From assembly GCA_949987705.1 (NCBI GenBank), contig OX465283.1:77261720-77325719 (forward strand): a stretch of 64,000 nucleotides of DNA, given 5' to 3'. The translations under genes and the position numbers were made by a program. This document shows, piece after piece, positions 1 to 10,277 of the stretch (position 1 is the stretch's first letter; each line of letters starts with the position of its first letter). This DNA is from Thereva unica. Its lineage: Eukaryota > Arthropoda > Insecta > Diptera > Therevidae. Below the pieces are notes generated by a model, which saw only the letters and a list, made by a program, of their open reading frames with translations, searched no databases and had not been told where the DNA came from.

Positions 1-1624
1 AAACTGAACCGAAGCCTTAAGTTGGTTAAACTCCTTTCATGAATCCTGCCGGTCCCTTAGCGTTGCTGATGTAAGTATTTGTGGGTGGCCAGGATGGGTT
101 CAGGGTAGTTGGGGGTGGTGGTGGTTTCAATCTTAATACACACCTCGCACATCTTGTGATACTGCCGTTGCCGTACCACGACCCAACGGTCCAGCAGGAA
201 AGCAACCCTTGGTCTTAGATATTCGGTCAAAACCACTGGTCGCAACCAAACTTCACTGGCATTAAATTTGTACAGAACATCGGAGACTGGAGATTGGAGA
301 CTGTTTGTGAATGTTCTGAAGTTAGTGCGGCAGGCGTAGGATACACATTCTTGCGAACATACTTATCCTTGGTGGTGTATTCGTGGACGTTGGATACAAA
401 GGTATGTACGACACAGAACGGATAGCGCCTGCTGATGCTGCTGCTTCTACTTGTGCTATTCCCGGTAGCTGGGTAGATGGGCATCTGAGGATGCCTTGAA
501 AACTGTACACAAGGAATAAATTGCCCATACCCCCTGGACATGGTCAAGTCTGTTCAGTTCCCATTTGAAAGGCATGACTTCACTTACATACAAAAGGAGA
601 AGGATGAGGAAGCCCAAAGTATCCTTAAAGCGGGCGGGTTGAGATGGTTATGCCTTCTACTTCTACCCATCAGCTAGCTGCCCACTGTTAGTGTACGTAA
701 ATGCGGGAGGAATGGAGATTCTGAACTGGATGAAAATGACTTGGCTGGGTTTGACCCTTCAAACCTTTGAAACCTCAAAGCGTCGAATGTTGATACGCGA
801 CGGCCATTTTGATTTTGCATTGAGATAAAATTTGCGAATAGAGAAAATTTATGTAAATTGAAAGAATTAAGGAGTCTTAAATTCTTTATTATAGTAATTA
901 CTCAGGGCTGACCCTTTTCTTGAAAATTCTTACCATTCATGAAAGGTTAAGGTATTTTGAGTTTTGACTTCTCCACAAGTGCTTCCCAGCAATTGTGCAA
1001 ATTAGTTAATTCATGAAATAAAACGGTTAACACGTATTTACGAAAACTAAATGTCAAAAAATATAATAAAATATTGCAAAATACAATTGAAATTAGTTCC
1101 ATGTCGGATTTCCCCCTTTTAATTATAAATTTCCCTTCTATTTTCTTTAATGTTAGCAATTCATAAGATTCAATTTATCGACATGTACAAGTACAGCGAC
1201 ACGAACTGAATTTAAGGTGGAATCTGTGCACATCATCATCATTAATGGAGCTTGGTTCAGTGATTTGGGAAACTCTTTAATGTAATCATAATTATTTCGA
1301 AATGAATCTGATTGAACATAAAAATTATTTTTGGGGCTCTTCAATACCACATGCCAGTGGGATTCGTAATTACTTACATTGATTGTGATATTATAGCTAT
1401 CATTTTGTTATTGTTGCTCCATTCGGCAAATTTTATCAAAATAACTCTAATGACATCATGTATTTTTGGTACCAGCCTTTCACCAAGAAAACAATGGAAT
1501 GTCTCATTCCATATATCTATCCATAGCTGAAGGATAACTCCACTATTCACACCAAATGCAACAGAAATCGAAAGTTCGTTATACTTTATTAATCATCAGG
1601 CCCCCTTTCACATATATGTAAGCA
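1..1624. other. AT-rich interval without a supported gene
   Basis: I see no convincing coding exon, RNA gene or transposon terminus here. The open frames on the minus strand around 57-547 are short and rich in Ser, Thr and Pro. They lack recognisable domains or paired splice sites, although the base composition of 1-760 is less AT-rich than the following DNA, so a decayed exon cannot be excluded. Confidence 0.5.
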
Positions 1625-2255
1625 GAGTAAAAATAAAAGATGGCCTTACAACGGGCGAACACCGACCGTGATTGAAACATAGTCCTCTGCCTTGTGCCGG
1701 GCATCAAAAAGTACGGACTGTACGGTCGTACACCATAGGCTTTTAAAAAAATGCATATGTTTTTTATTTACTACCGACAACTGGCAAAACTATACGCAAT
1801 TCAACTCCTCAAAAACGAGAAAATTTTGGAAGGAAAATGTAACTTTCTATTTTGCTGTTTTTTTCGAGCGGATAAATTTCCCACTAAAATAGAAATCAAC
1901 ACCAACACGCATCACATACTTCTCGTAAAACAAACCGACGACTGACGAGTTTGTTTGTGTTGTGCATCAAAAGCCTTTCAGTATGATAATCCAAAAGACG
2001 ATTGCACCCAACGAAAATTATCAAGTTCCCATAAAGCACATTCAACAACCGATTACTTTTTTGGCTTAAATTTGCCGTCGTATGCCCGTGTGTGCAGGCA
2101 AATACTCGGCCATTTAAATCATTGGGTCAATTAGGCCGTCGTGAGTCCGTATGGGCTCTTATTAAAAATGCTTAAAAACTCTACGACCATGATACCCCCT
2201 TAAAAAGCCAAGCGGCCTGTGTTCGCCTTTCTAAGGTCATCTTTTATTTTTACTC
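1625..2255. mobile_element. MITE-like DNA transposon, family M1, complete copy
   Basis: The two ends are inverted copies over about 40 bp: the left end starts gagtaaaaataaaagatg and the reverse complement of the right end starts identically, followed by matching cctta and gcgaacac blocks. The interior has no transposase, so this is a non-autonomous DNA transposon of about 630 bp. A second, left-truncated copy lies at 17193-17527 and shares the interior, including the segment around ccgtcgtatgcccgtgtg. I could not find a clear target-site duplication, so the superfamily is open. Confidence 0.75.
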
Positions 2256-2297
2256 GAGAAGCCATTATTTTAATTCTTTAATTTTTAAAGACGGATA

Positions 2298-2686
2298 TTT
2301 TTTTTTTGTGGTAAGATGAAGCTTAGGAGTCACCCTTTGTACTACTAGTCCGTCTTGCCTTACAAGTCATGATGCAGTGTATAGTAGTAAGCTTGATCTG
2401 AAGGAAAGATGAAATAGGATAGATTAGGGGTCTGGAGGGTGCATGAGTAGATGTCGATGAACCTTGCGTTTGAACTCTGGGATGTTATATGAGCTCGGAA
2501 ACACCGACTGCGGAAGAGAATTCCACAATCGAGTTGTTCTATTTATAAACTACTAAACTGAAATGTGCGTGAAGGGGAGGGCTGTAGGGTGAAGGGGTGA
2601 GCCGAGTTGGCTAGTCTTGTGTTGCGGGAAAAAAAATTGCCGTGTAGGCAGGAGGTTTTTGATTTCAGTGGAGCAGTCGCTATGAT
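2298..2686 (-). mobile_element. Jockey-type LINE copy B, 3' part (split by a nested LINE)
   Basis: A T-run at 2298-2307 (a poly-A tail on the minus strand) is followed by the same 3' untranslated region as copies A (10278 on) and C (39813 on), with the shared block cttaggagtcaccctttgta. Homology stops at 2686 inside the block ctatgata and resumes at about 4184 with the following block of the same LINE. The two halves were therefore one element, interrupted by the plus-strand LINE at 2687-4183. The same 3' leader also occurs in the SINE-like repeats at 25155 and 60583. Confidence 0.85.
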
Positions 2687-4183
2687 AAGAAATCCTACCT
2701 AACGCCAATCTATAAATCCGGTGACAAGCACTCGGTAGACAACTATAGAGGCATTGCCATTTTATCATCAATTCCTAAGCTTTTTGAAAAACTTGTTCAT
2801 GACAAGATTGCTCCTCTTATCGATCCATTCCTAAACGAACAACAACAGGGTTTTCGGAAAGGACGTTCAACAACTTCTCACCTTATGGTCCTTATCTCCG
2901 AATCGTTACGCGGTATGGAGAGCGGCCATCAATTGGATGCTGTGTACACTGATTTCAGCAAGGCCTTCGATCGAGTGGACCACGCCATCCTAATCGCAAA
3001 ATTATTAAAGTTTGGAATATCAGGTTCTGCCCTGGAATGGTTAAAATCATATCTGAACGGAAGAACACAGGTTATCAGATTCCAATGATTTCTATCTAAT
3101 GAGATCGAAGTAACCTCTGGCGTTCCTCAGGGTAGTCATCTCGGTCCCCTACTCTTCAATATTTTCATCTCCGATCTTTCCGAAAAATTTAGCAAATATT
3201 CCACATCTTTTTTACGCGGATGACCTCAAAATTTATAGTGTCATTAAGACCCAAACTGATGCTTCCTTCTTGCAGACAAAACTCAATGCCCTACACGACT
3301 GGTGCACCATGAACAAACTGCAACTTAACACCAGCAAATGTCATGCAATTACCTTCTCCCGCTTAAAAAACACACAGAACCATAACTATTATCTCAATGG
3401 CATAATGTTGAATCAGGTTGATCATATCGTAGATCTAGGCGTCGTCCTAGACAAAAAACTCAATTTCAACCTGCATTACGATAATATAATTGCCAGAGCC
3501 AACAAACTTCTTGGTGTCATCAAGAGGAGAGCCAAAGAATTCGGTAATGTATGGGTCACAAAAACACTCTTCTGTTCTTTAGTCCGCCCTATCCTGGAAT
3601 ATGCGTGTCCTATCAGGGATCCTATATTCCAAGTGAGCAGCAGGAGGATCGAATCCATTCAAAAGAGATTTCTTCTTTTTACCCTGAGACATCTACACAA
3701 CCCCCATGACTACCAAACCCTGCCGCACTACTTGGACAGGCTCAAAGTGCTTGATCTCATGCCGCTGTCTAGCAGGAGGAAACTGCTTATATCTTGCGTT
3801 GCCTTTGACGTCCTAAGTGGAAAGCTTAAAGTGCAGTTTCTGTCGGACAGAATCAAATTGAATGATGTAGTCCGACACACACGACACACTTAACTACTTA
3901 GGGAATATCCACACCGCACCGATTACGCAAGGAACGAGCCCGTCAACAGATGCTGTATGGTTTTTAATAGCCATAGCTCCTCTTTCTCCCCTTCCCTCAA
4001 CAAGGCATCATATAAAAAAATACTCAAATCCCTACTAACATAACCCCCTCTCTGACAATAGTAGGTTTTTAGTAGTATCAGTAGTTATATAAAAAAGACT
4101 GTACACTATGTTTTTTAATCTAAGTAGTATACCTAGTTTAAGTGTGCCTTGTTTGGCGAATTAATAAATAAATAAATAAATAA
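2687..4183 (+). mobile_element. CR1/jockey-clade LINE, 5'-truncated, inserted in copy B
   Basis: Reverse transcriptase (RT) of a non-LTR retrotransposon on the plus strand, beginning inside the RT domain and ending in a TAAA/AATA microsatellite tail at 4161-4184. The tail and the abrupt start inside the minus-strand LINE are hallmarks of target-primed insertion with 5' truncation. About 8 bp of the host LINE seem to be missing at the junction. A second, more decayed copy of this family is at about 15950-17130. RT and thumb domains are recognisable, but the endonuclease is absent. Confidence 0.85.
2690..3893 (+). pseudogene. Broken reverse transcriptase of the CR1-like LINE
   Basis: Conceptual translation gives the RT palm in order: YKSGD with NYRGIAI (about 2710-2760), QGFRKGRSTT, TDFSKAFDRVDH (about 2948-2985), [17 protein letters not shown] (about 3117-3168) and YADD (about 3212-3223), then the thumb with LEYACP. 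A TGA stop at about 3086-3088 and a frameshift between about 3170 and 3225 break the frame, so only 2885-3088 and 3270-3893 stay open. The C-terminus lies just before the 3' UTR. Catalytic aspartates are present, but the copy cannot make a full protein. Confidence 0.85.
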
Positions 4184-5095
4184 AACTTGCTGAGCGCTGC
4201 TGCATTCCTACGGTGGCTTAAAGAATCGATGCAAAGGGTGCTATCGCCAATGAGTTTGATGGCGCGGGTTTGCACCTTGTCTAGCCAAGCCAAGGTGGTT
4301 TTAGGGGCGCCTGCCCAGATATACGAGTTGCATTCAAGGCGTGGCCAAATAGGACTTGTAGATTGTAGCCAAAGCAGCTGGATGAAGGAGGAACTTACAT
4401 CTCTTAAGGAAGCCGAGGCATTGATACGCTTGTTTGGTGACTTGAGTATGTGATTATTCCATCGCAGATCGTTGGATAGAGTCACGCCGAGGATGTTTAG
4501 ATATGGATCAGCTGTTATATTATCCTCGCCCATTGAAATGGAGGGAAGGTTGGTGCAGGTTTTGTTGGAGAATAGACAGTACTTGGTTTTGGTTTCATTG
4601 AACTCGACACGATTCTTGCGGCCCCAATCAAGAATGAGTTGAATATCCGCGTTAAGAGAGTTGGACATGAGTTCACGTTCTAAGAGACAAGGTCTGGCAC
4701 TTGCTTGTCCTGTGTTGTCGGAGGGGTATGAGTAACGCAAAGTACCGTCATCGGCAAAACTATGAAGTGGATTGGAGGGGATTGAGAGCAGATCATTAAT
4801 AAATATAAGAAAGAGAGTAGGTGAGAGAATCGCCCCTTGGGGAACGCCGGCCGAAATGGAATGGGGGTTGGATTCAACGCCATCCAATACTACCTTGATT
4901 GAACGGCCAGAAAGAAAGCTCTCAATCCAGTTCCTTAGAACTGAATCAATACCAGTAGCTTGGAGTTTCGACAGCAGAGCGGGATGCCATACTCTGTCAA
5001 AGGCCTTGGAGATATCCAGAGCAACCAGGCCAGACTCACCGAAGCCATGGATGCTTTGGTTGATGTGTTCAGTCAGGCACACAAGAAGGTTACCT
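4184..5095 (-). pseudogene. Jockey-type LINE copy B, reverse transcriptase part
   Basis: Minus-strand RT closely related to copies A and C. In order from 5095 downwards: GNLLVCLTEH, LDISKAFDRVWH, SAGVPQGAILSPTLFLIF, HSFADDGTLRYS (catalytic FADD) and LGVTLSNDLRWNNH. It is 5'-truncated in the fingers and has lost the endonuclease. The thumb region near 4200-4400 is frameshifted relative to copy A (GAPKTTLAWLDKVQ is preserved). It is continuous with 2298-2686 once the nested LINE is removed in thought. The upstream residues of the open frame (5100-5190) are not LINE sequence. Confidence 0.85.
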
Positions 5096-5184
5096 AAAAA
5101 ATCCTTGGGCCCCCCTCCAAAAATAATATAAAATAAATTATAGTATTCCAACATTGAACAACTCCGAAATTTTTTTGCCGATTT

Positions 5185-5705
5185 TGACAAATGAGCAAGA
5201 TTTTAGGATATTCTCTACCTTTAATTTCAAATCACTTTTTGAATATAATGTGGATTAAATGACCTCCATCCGATACGCAAAATGCAGCTGTTGGCGGGGG
5301 TTATGGCAACTATTATGTTAGCTTTGAGTTCGTCAATCGTATGTTAGCTTTTAGTTCGTCAATGGTCTTTGGCTTGCTGGCATAAACTTTACTTTTGCAA
5401 GAATTCATTGTAGTCGCTGCGCAAGGTGCGCGGTCTTCTTGAAAAAAGGTTCATAAGACCTTTTTCACGCATTTTCGGACACTCGTAATGTACCAGCATC
5501 CAACGATAACGTGCGACGTCGAGGGTTTCTTGAACTATCAATAAATATGGTCCGATGATGGTTTTTGAGCACACTCTGACTCAAATAATGTAGTGGTGTT
5601 TCGTGAAAGACATGTGGGTTTTATGTTCCCCTATATTCGGCAGTTTTGTTTATTGACTCCGCCAGACAGTGTGAAATGAGCTTCGTCCGTCATCAATATA
5701 TTGAC
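5185..5705 (-). pseudogene. Decayed DDE (Tc1/mariner-superfamily, DDE_3 type) transposase C-terminal half
   Basis: Reading the minus strand from about 5700 downwards gives TDEAHFTLSGGVNKQNCRI, then IGPY and the segment SKPKTIDELKANIR, then HFAYRMEV near the end. This order (DEAHF block with the first catalytic Asp, VNKQN, IGPY, late PKTIDELK) is characteristic of the DDE_3-like transposases common in insect genomes. At least three stops and several frame changes are present, and the middle with the second Asp and the Glu is mostly deleted. No terminal repeats were recognised next to it. Confidence 0.7.
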
Positions 5706-5870
5706 CAGTTGGCAAACTACGGGAAGGCACTGTCAAGGCCGATGCAGCAAAACTGGTCAATACAAGAAACTGGAGATAAGCAGGGGAGCAGAGAGACGTT
5801 TAGAGGAAGAAGCTAATGAAGGCCAAGGCTCGATTTGGGCTGTAGAGCCACCGAAGAAGAATCATTGTTT
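5705..5870 (+). pseudogene. Possible RTE-like LINE 3' end remnant
   Basis: The plus strand encodes GAERRLEEEANEGQGSIWAV, and the DNA around 5825-5870 (gctcgatttgggctgtagag) resembles the C-terminal and 3' untranslated part of insect RTE-like LINEs. The fragment is short and flanked by unrelated repeats. It may also be the far end of the same degenerate family seen at 7160-7590. Confidence 0.35.
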
Positions 5871-5883
5871 AGTCAATGGGACT

Positions 5884-6942
5884 TATAGTCCAATCAATCT
5901 AGAATAGCTCCATGTAATTTTTACGTTAATTGCCAACAGAAAACGAAAAATATGCTCATGTAGGAAAAAAGATTCTAAAAAAGATAGCGTTTTCTTTTTT
6001 TGATTTTGGAATGGCGAACCTAACCTAAAAGTCCCGGAAAGTGTAAAAAACGCTATTTAGCGAATAAAAGGAAAACGTGACCTCGGATCGAAAAAATCAA
6101 ATTATAAAGTTGTAGCTATTCAAATTATCTTTCGGTTGATGTATATATTGAGTTATAGGTTAGGGCACAAAACATGGAGAAAAATGGGAAAAACTGTCGA
6201 AAATCAAGTTTTTTTTTAATTTGTTAATAACTCTCCCAAAATGTATTAATAATGAAAAAACATAGGTCTGGTTGAAAAAACTGACTTTCTTAGTCTGTTT
6301 TTTCATTATTAATATGTTTTTGGGGGCCATTTTGAGCATTGTACGCTTTTAAAATCAACTTTCTTTTACTTGTACATGATGGTACAAGCTTTGAAGGATA
6401 TTTTAAGCTCCCGGGCGTTGATCCACAGATATCCATGGACCAAGAGGAACGTTTTTACAAGAACGCCTTTTTTTTACAAAAAGTGAAATTTCAAGGAAAC
6501 TGTTCAATATTTCGCAACAAAAGTAGTACAATTTTTTCAGATAGCAAGAAGCAATATTTGTACCAAATAATAAATATGTAAGTTGCGTTATACAAGAGTT
6601 ATTAACAAATTAAAAAAACCTGATTTTCGACATTTTTTCCCATTTTTCTCCATGTTTTGTGCCCTAACCTATAACTCAATATATACATCAACCGAAAGAT
6701 AATTTGAATAGCTACAACTTTATAATTTGATTTTTTCGATCCGAGGTCACGTTTTCCTTTTATTCGCTAAATAGCGTTTTTTACACTTTCAGGGATTTTT
6801 TAGGTTAGGTTTGCCATTCCAAAATCAAAAAAAGAAAACGCTATCTTTTTTAGAATTTTTTTTTCCTAAATGACCAAATTGTTTGTTTCCTGATGGCAAT
6901 TATTAGATGGATTTGCGTAGATTGATTGGACTAATAGTAAAA
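5884..6942. repeat. Long fold-back (inverted repeat) element, about 1.06 kb
   Basis: Two arms of roughly 330-350 bp are near-perfect reverse complements: the left arm 5884-6240 and the right arm 6600-6942. Matching landmarks are tagtccaatcaatct (outer end), ttaattgcca, gaaaacgctatctttttt (right arm), acgtgacctcggatcg and gttataggttagggcaca. The spacer has its own smaller hairpin (6244-6263 with 6296-6315, attaataatgaaaaaaca). There is no transposase. RNA transcribed through it would form a very long duplex. It is either a fold-back DNA transposon or two MITE copies head to head. Confidence 0.85.
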
Positions 6943-7160
6943 TTTTAGTAGTTGAAACAGTGAAATTCATGTAAAAAAAGAGAAACATTTTTGTTGCTAC
7001 CGCGAGTGTCGGTTTCCCAAGCTGGACCTTAACTAAGTATTAAAATGGTACTTGACGGTTCCCGAGATAATTGCCTGGAAACTGAAATTATAATCCACTT
7101 CATCTTAAACGCGTAAAAAGTGACTACAAGATTTTACACGCGATATGCTTTTTAAAATAA
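6943..7160. other. Unassigned spacer
   Basis: AT-rich DNA between the fold-back element and an RT remnant. No feature is recognised. Confidence 0.4.
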
Positions 7161-7590
7161 CACACGTCGATAAAGCGACCTTGGGTCTACTGGCTAATAG
7201 CGCTTTTATGGTCAATAACAAAAACTGCTTAGAAAAACGAAACTTTCACTCCACAAAACAGTACTATGCTACGGTAGCGAGACTTGGACTATGCACGAGA
7301 ACATAGAGATAAAGAGACCTCTAGACTCTAAGCCATGGTCGAGAGAAGCGTCCTTCGGAGATTTGTTGGCCCCTTATGTGGGGGAGAATGATTCTGAAGG
7401 CTGTAAAACAACGAGATTTACGAACGTAGGAGCCCCTAAGCCCGCTGAAAGGATGGCGTAGACCAGGAAGCCCACACCTTAGAGATTTCCAAACGGGATG
7501 ACGTCCACTCAAAATCGAAACTATTGTAAAGAAAAGTTCGAATCACAGTTGTACAGCCGCTAAAGAGGAACATCACAGGTTTTACTTACC
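7160..7590 (+). pseudogene. RTE-like LINE, decayed RT C-terminus
   Basis: Plus-strand frames read LCYGSETWT (about 7267-7293), then a block like the ERRSSE/FVGPLCGGE segment (about 7335-7390), and the nucleotide stretch ggatggcgtagaccaggaag encoding the GWRRPGS motif. The order matches the SETW, RRIVGPVCEEGRF, RWKDGVDQDAQ order in the better copy at 17585-18850. Several frameshifts and stops show old decay. No 5' part or tail was identified. Confidence 0.65.
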
Positions 7591-7885
7591 TTACCTAGGA
7601 ATGTTTCCATTACTACAGCGAATGATTATCTATATCTCTCTGCTCAATATAATAACCTATAGTACACGTGTTGGCTTTGAGCAAGAAGTTGGTTTATCCA
7701 TAGATAGTCATAGTCGATTCTGGAACAATCTTCCATAGTAACATTTCCGAACACACACTATCTTATGCCCGGTTTCACAGTGTTCACTTAAGCTTAAGCT
7801 CAGTCTTACGCTTTCGCTCAACTTATTTTACTGTTTTACAGTAGTGGTTCAAGTGTTGAACTTGGTTCAAAGTTGACTTGAACTG
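7591..7885. other. Unassigned sequence rich in ttcaagt/acttaag motifs
   Basis: No gene seen. From about 7765 the sequence repeats short acttaag/ttcaag words that also occur just after the Harbinger remnant (8760-8860). The remnant may therefore have inserted into another inverted repeat, but the match is too weak to assign termini. Confidence 0.35.
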
Positions 7886-8758
7886 ATGGCTGGTTTACAC
7901 GTATTAAGTAGTTAAGTGTTCAACTAAATTTTGACTTAATTTTAAGTGACTTAATTTCAAGTAATCGTTTACACGTATTCAACACTTAATTTTAGTGAAG
8001 CTCTTTAGTTCGCTAAAGATGGGCGTCAAAATTTTAAAAAATAGTCATAAAATTTGTTTTAAATGAGATTTTCGACGAAGTAAAAGATGAAATAGCCAGA
8101 AAAGAGAGAAACCTAAAAGATTGTGGGTGGGAATTGGATAAGCAGGAGAAATGAATACGGCGCTAGTGCAACTTTGTTCCATGAATTAGCTGGAGAAGAT
8201 AAACAAGAGTATTTCTCTGGACTACGTATGTCAGAAGAATCATTTAATTACTCTTGCTGTCTAAAGTTCAACATGAGATACAGAAAAGAGATACTGTAAT
8301 GCGATGTGCATTAGAACCAAAATTAAAATTGCGTATTGTACTATATTTTCTCGCTACTGGAAATAGTTTTCGCAGTCTATCTCAAGCCCTTGTTGTTTCG
8401 CTTGTTTATTTCTATAATTGAGGCTTCTTACATTCCACAAACATTCATGCTTTAAATACTTTTCAACGAACTGCATCGTAGTGTCTTCTGACCATCACTT
8501 CGACATTTTCAAAATAAAATATTCACTCACACGAACGCGACGCTATTCAAACAAATTTATGCATCTAACTAAAATGAATCACTAAACCCGCTTACTAAAC
8601 CGAAAAATAGAAAAAATTCTATTCTACTTGCTTACTTACCCCCTAAATTTTAACTTGCAACTTATTACTAAATTCAATGTTTACATGCATTAAGTCACTT
8701 AAAATTAAGTTAAAATTTAGTTAAATACTTGATCACTTAATACGTGTAAACCAGCCAT
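7886..8758 (+). mobile_element. PIF/Harbinger-type DNA transposon, internally deleted
   Basis: The termini are inverted repeats of about 65 bp: the left begins atggctggtttacacgtatt and the reverse complement of the right end begins the same, continuing aag...ttaactaaattttaacttaattttaagt with few differences. Between them is a fragment of a HARBI1-like transposase (see 8020-8400). Harbinger elements usually duplicate a 3-bp TWA site. Flanking bases here are tga and tta, not a clean match, so the exact ends are uncertain by a few bases. Confidence 0.8.
8020..8400 (+). pseudogene. HARBI1-like transposase N-terminal fragment
   Basis: Plus-strand translation with one or two frame changes contains ASATLFHELAGEDKQEYFSG, then RMSEESF, and TVMRCALEPKLKLRIVLYFL followed by ATGNSFRSLS. 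This series is the helix-turn-helix region of PIF/Harbinger transposases (nuclease HARBI1 family). The catalytic DDE domain that should follow is missing. The DNA after 8400 runs through non-coding sequence to the right TIR. An in-frame shift sits between the EESFNY and KVQHEIQKRDTVMR blocks. Confidence 0.8.
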
Positions 8759-9000
8759 TAGGGACAAAATTTGGCTACTTAAGCCAAAGTTCAGGGTATA
8801 AGTGAGAGAAATGTCATTGATTTTAGAAAAATCACAGTGAACTTGGGTTCATTTATTGATTGTAATTATAAGTTGGATTTTTTTTTCAATTGTAAAAAGA
8901 AGAAAGCATTTTACTGAACTGTGAACTGTTGTGTGTAACTCCAAAGATGAAGAGATCATTTCTTTGCGGCTCCGAATGCTTCATTTTTACCTGAAAACTT

Positions 9001-9722
9001 AAGGGGAGGTTCTCCTACTTTGAGCGAAAAAATGGACTTTTTCATGATTTTTTTTTGGTAACTTAGAACTGAATTAACAACTAGCTGTTTTTTTGTGGTT
9101 ATTTATTAGTACAAGTAGAACAGAAAAAAATTTTTTTCATAAAAAAAAAATCAAAAATGGCGGTTCCAGACAAAGGTTTTCCTGACAGTGCGCGACGTGC
9201 ACCCACTTGCGCGATACATTCCCAAGGGTGGAATAATCATCTGGAACATGAAATATAAAAAAATTAAGTTACTTAAACATTGTACCGAGGCCCTGAATGT
9301 ATTTTTAAACAAATTAAACGTTTTTTGAAGAAACTACACCACTTTGAAAAAAAAGTGCAATTTTTTCTTAAGTTTTTCCTCATAAAAATCAGCTCAAACA
9401 ATTGTTTATTTATAAAAATTAAAAAAAAAAACATTCAGGGCCTCGGCAATAGAATTCTCTAAATTTGCCACTTTGTTTCAAGTGAATCGGACAAGTGTAT
9501 GTTGAGCTAGAGTGTATCGCGCACTAAAATCCGACAATCGTGGGAAATCGCTCTGGGCTCGGCCGGCCCGCGCGGTGCACACTTCTCTTCAAAACGTTGT
9601 ATCTTCAAAAAAAAAGTGATCAAAAAATCCTTTCGGCAACATAATTTAGACATGTTATAGATTTGAAAAAGGTAAAAAAAAAAAATCGATTTTTTGATCG
9701 CAAAGTAGGAGAACCTGCCCTT
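9001..9722. mobile_element. Hairpin MITE with nested inverted repeats
   Basis: The outer ends are inverted repeats containing aggttctcctacttt. A second inner pair (ccgaggccctgaatgt at about 9286-9301 and acattcagggcctcgg at about 9432-9447) and a third pair with gcgcgatacattc/gcgcgatacactc lie inside. The element is about 720 bp, AT-rich in the middle and without a coding frame. Several open frames here are poly-Lys/Phe products of A/T runs. Target-site duplication not determined. Confidence 0.7.
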
Positions 9723-9767
9723 CAATGCATAGCAAATAAAAATTACCACTCGTGCGCCGTGTAAGAC

Positions 9768-10277
9768 AGAATGGCCAATGATAAAGGTGCTAGAAAAGAT
9801 GGCATCCGGCCAGAATTGTTGGAAACCGACTTAAGCCTAATATCAGATGCGTCTGGATATAGCACGGAACATATGTTCCTTTCCGGAAGATTGGACGGAT
9901 GGTGTCAGTGTCAAGATACCAAAAAATATGCGACAACTGGAGAGGCATCTGTCTATTATCTTCTGTGGAAAAAATCTTGTCCCATATGTACTGTCTAGAG
10001 TAAGAGGAGCAATAGACCGAACGTTTAGAAGATAGCAAGCTGGATTCATAAAGGGCCATTCCTGCATAGATCATATAAACATTTTGAGAATCATAGTGGG
10101 CAGTCTATTGAATTATGATCCGCCCTTTTCCCTTCTTTCATAGACTATGAGAAAGCCTTCGACTCGGTTAACAGGAACTTCATATGACGAGCTCTACGGC
10201 AACGTGGTATTGAATTGATAAAAGCTCTATAGAACAATTCCAAATGCAGAGTTCTCCACAATGGGAAATTATCCGAC
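9768..10277 (+). pseudogene. RTE-like LINE, RT fingers/palm remnant cut by jockey copy A
   Basis: Plus-strand frames give DGIRPELL (about 9799-9822), FPEDWTDGVSVKIPK (about 9882-9926), VRGAIDRTFRR (about 10000-10032), QAGFIKGHSCIDHINILRII, and IDYEKAFDSVNR (about 10142-10177). This is the usual order in RTE-like RT (PEDW...KIPKKGD, QAGFRPGRSC, FIDYEKAFDS). Frameshifts and stops separate the blocks. The reading ends abruptly at the poly-A tail of LINE copy A (10278), so copy A may have inserted here. I could not find the rest on the far side. Confidence 0.75.

Noticed and set aside
57..547. Overlapping minus-strand ORFs at the left edge as a gene
   Set aside because: No recognised domain, no splice context, low complexity; left as unassigned.
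4187..5131. Plus-strand ORFs opposite the LINE RT (also 11301-12627 and 42374-42915)
   Set aside because: Antisense shadows of the minus-strand LINE coding region; they recur at the same positions in all copies.
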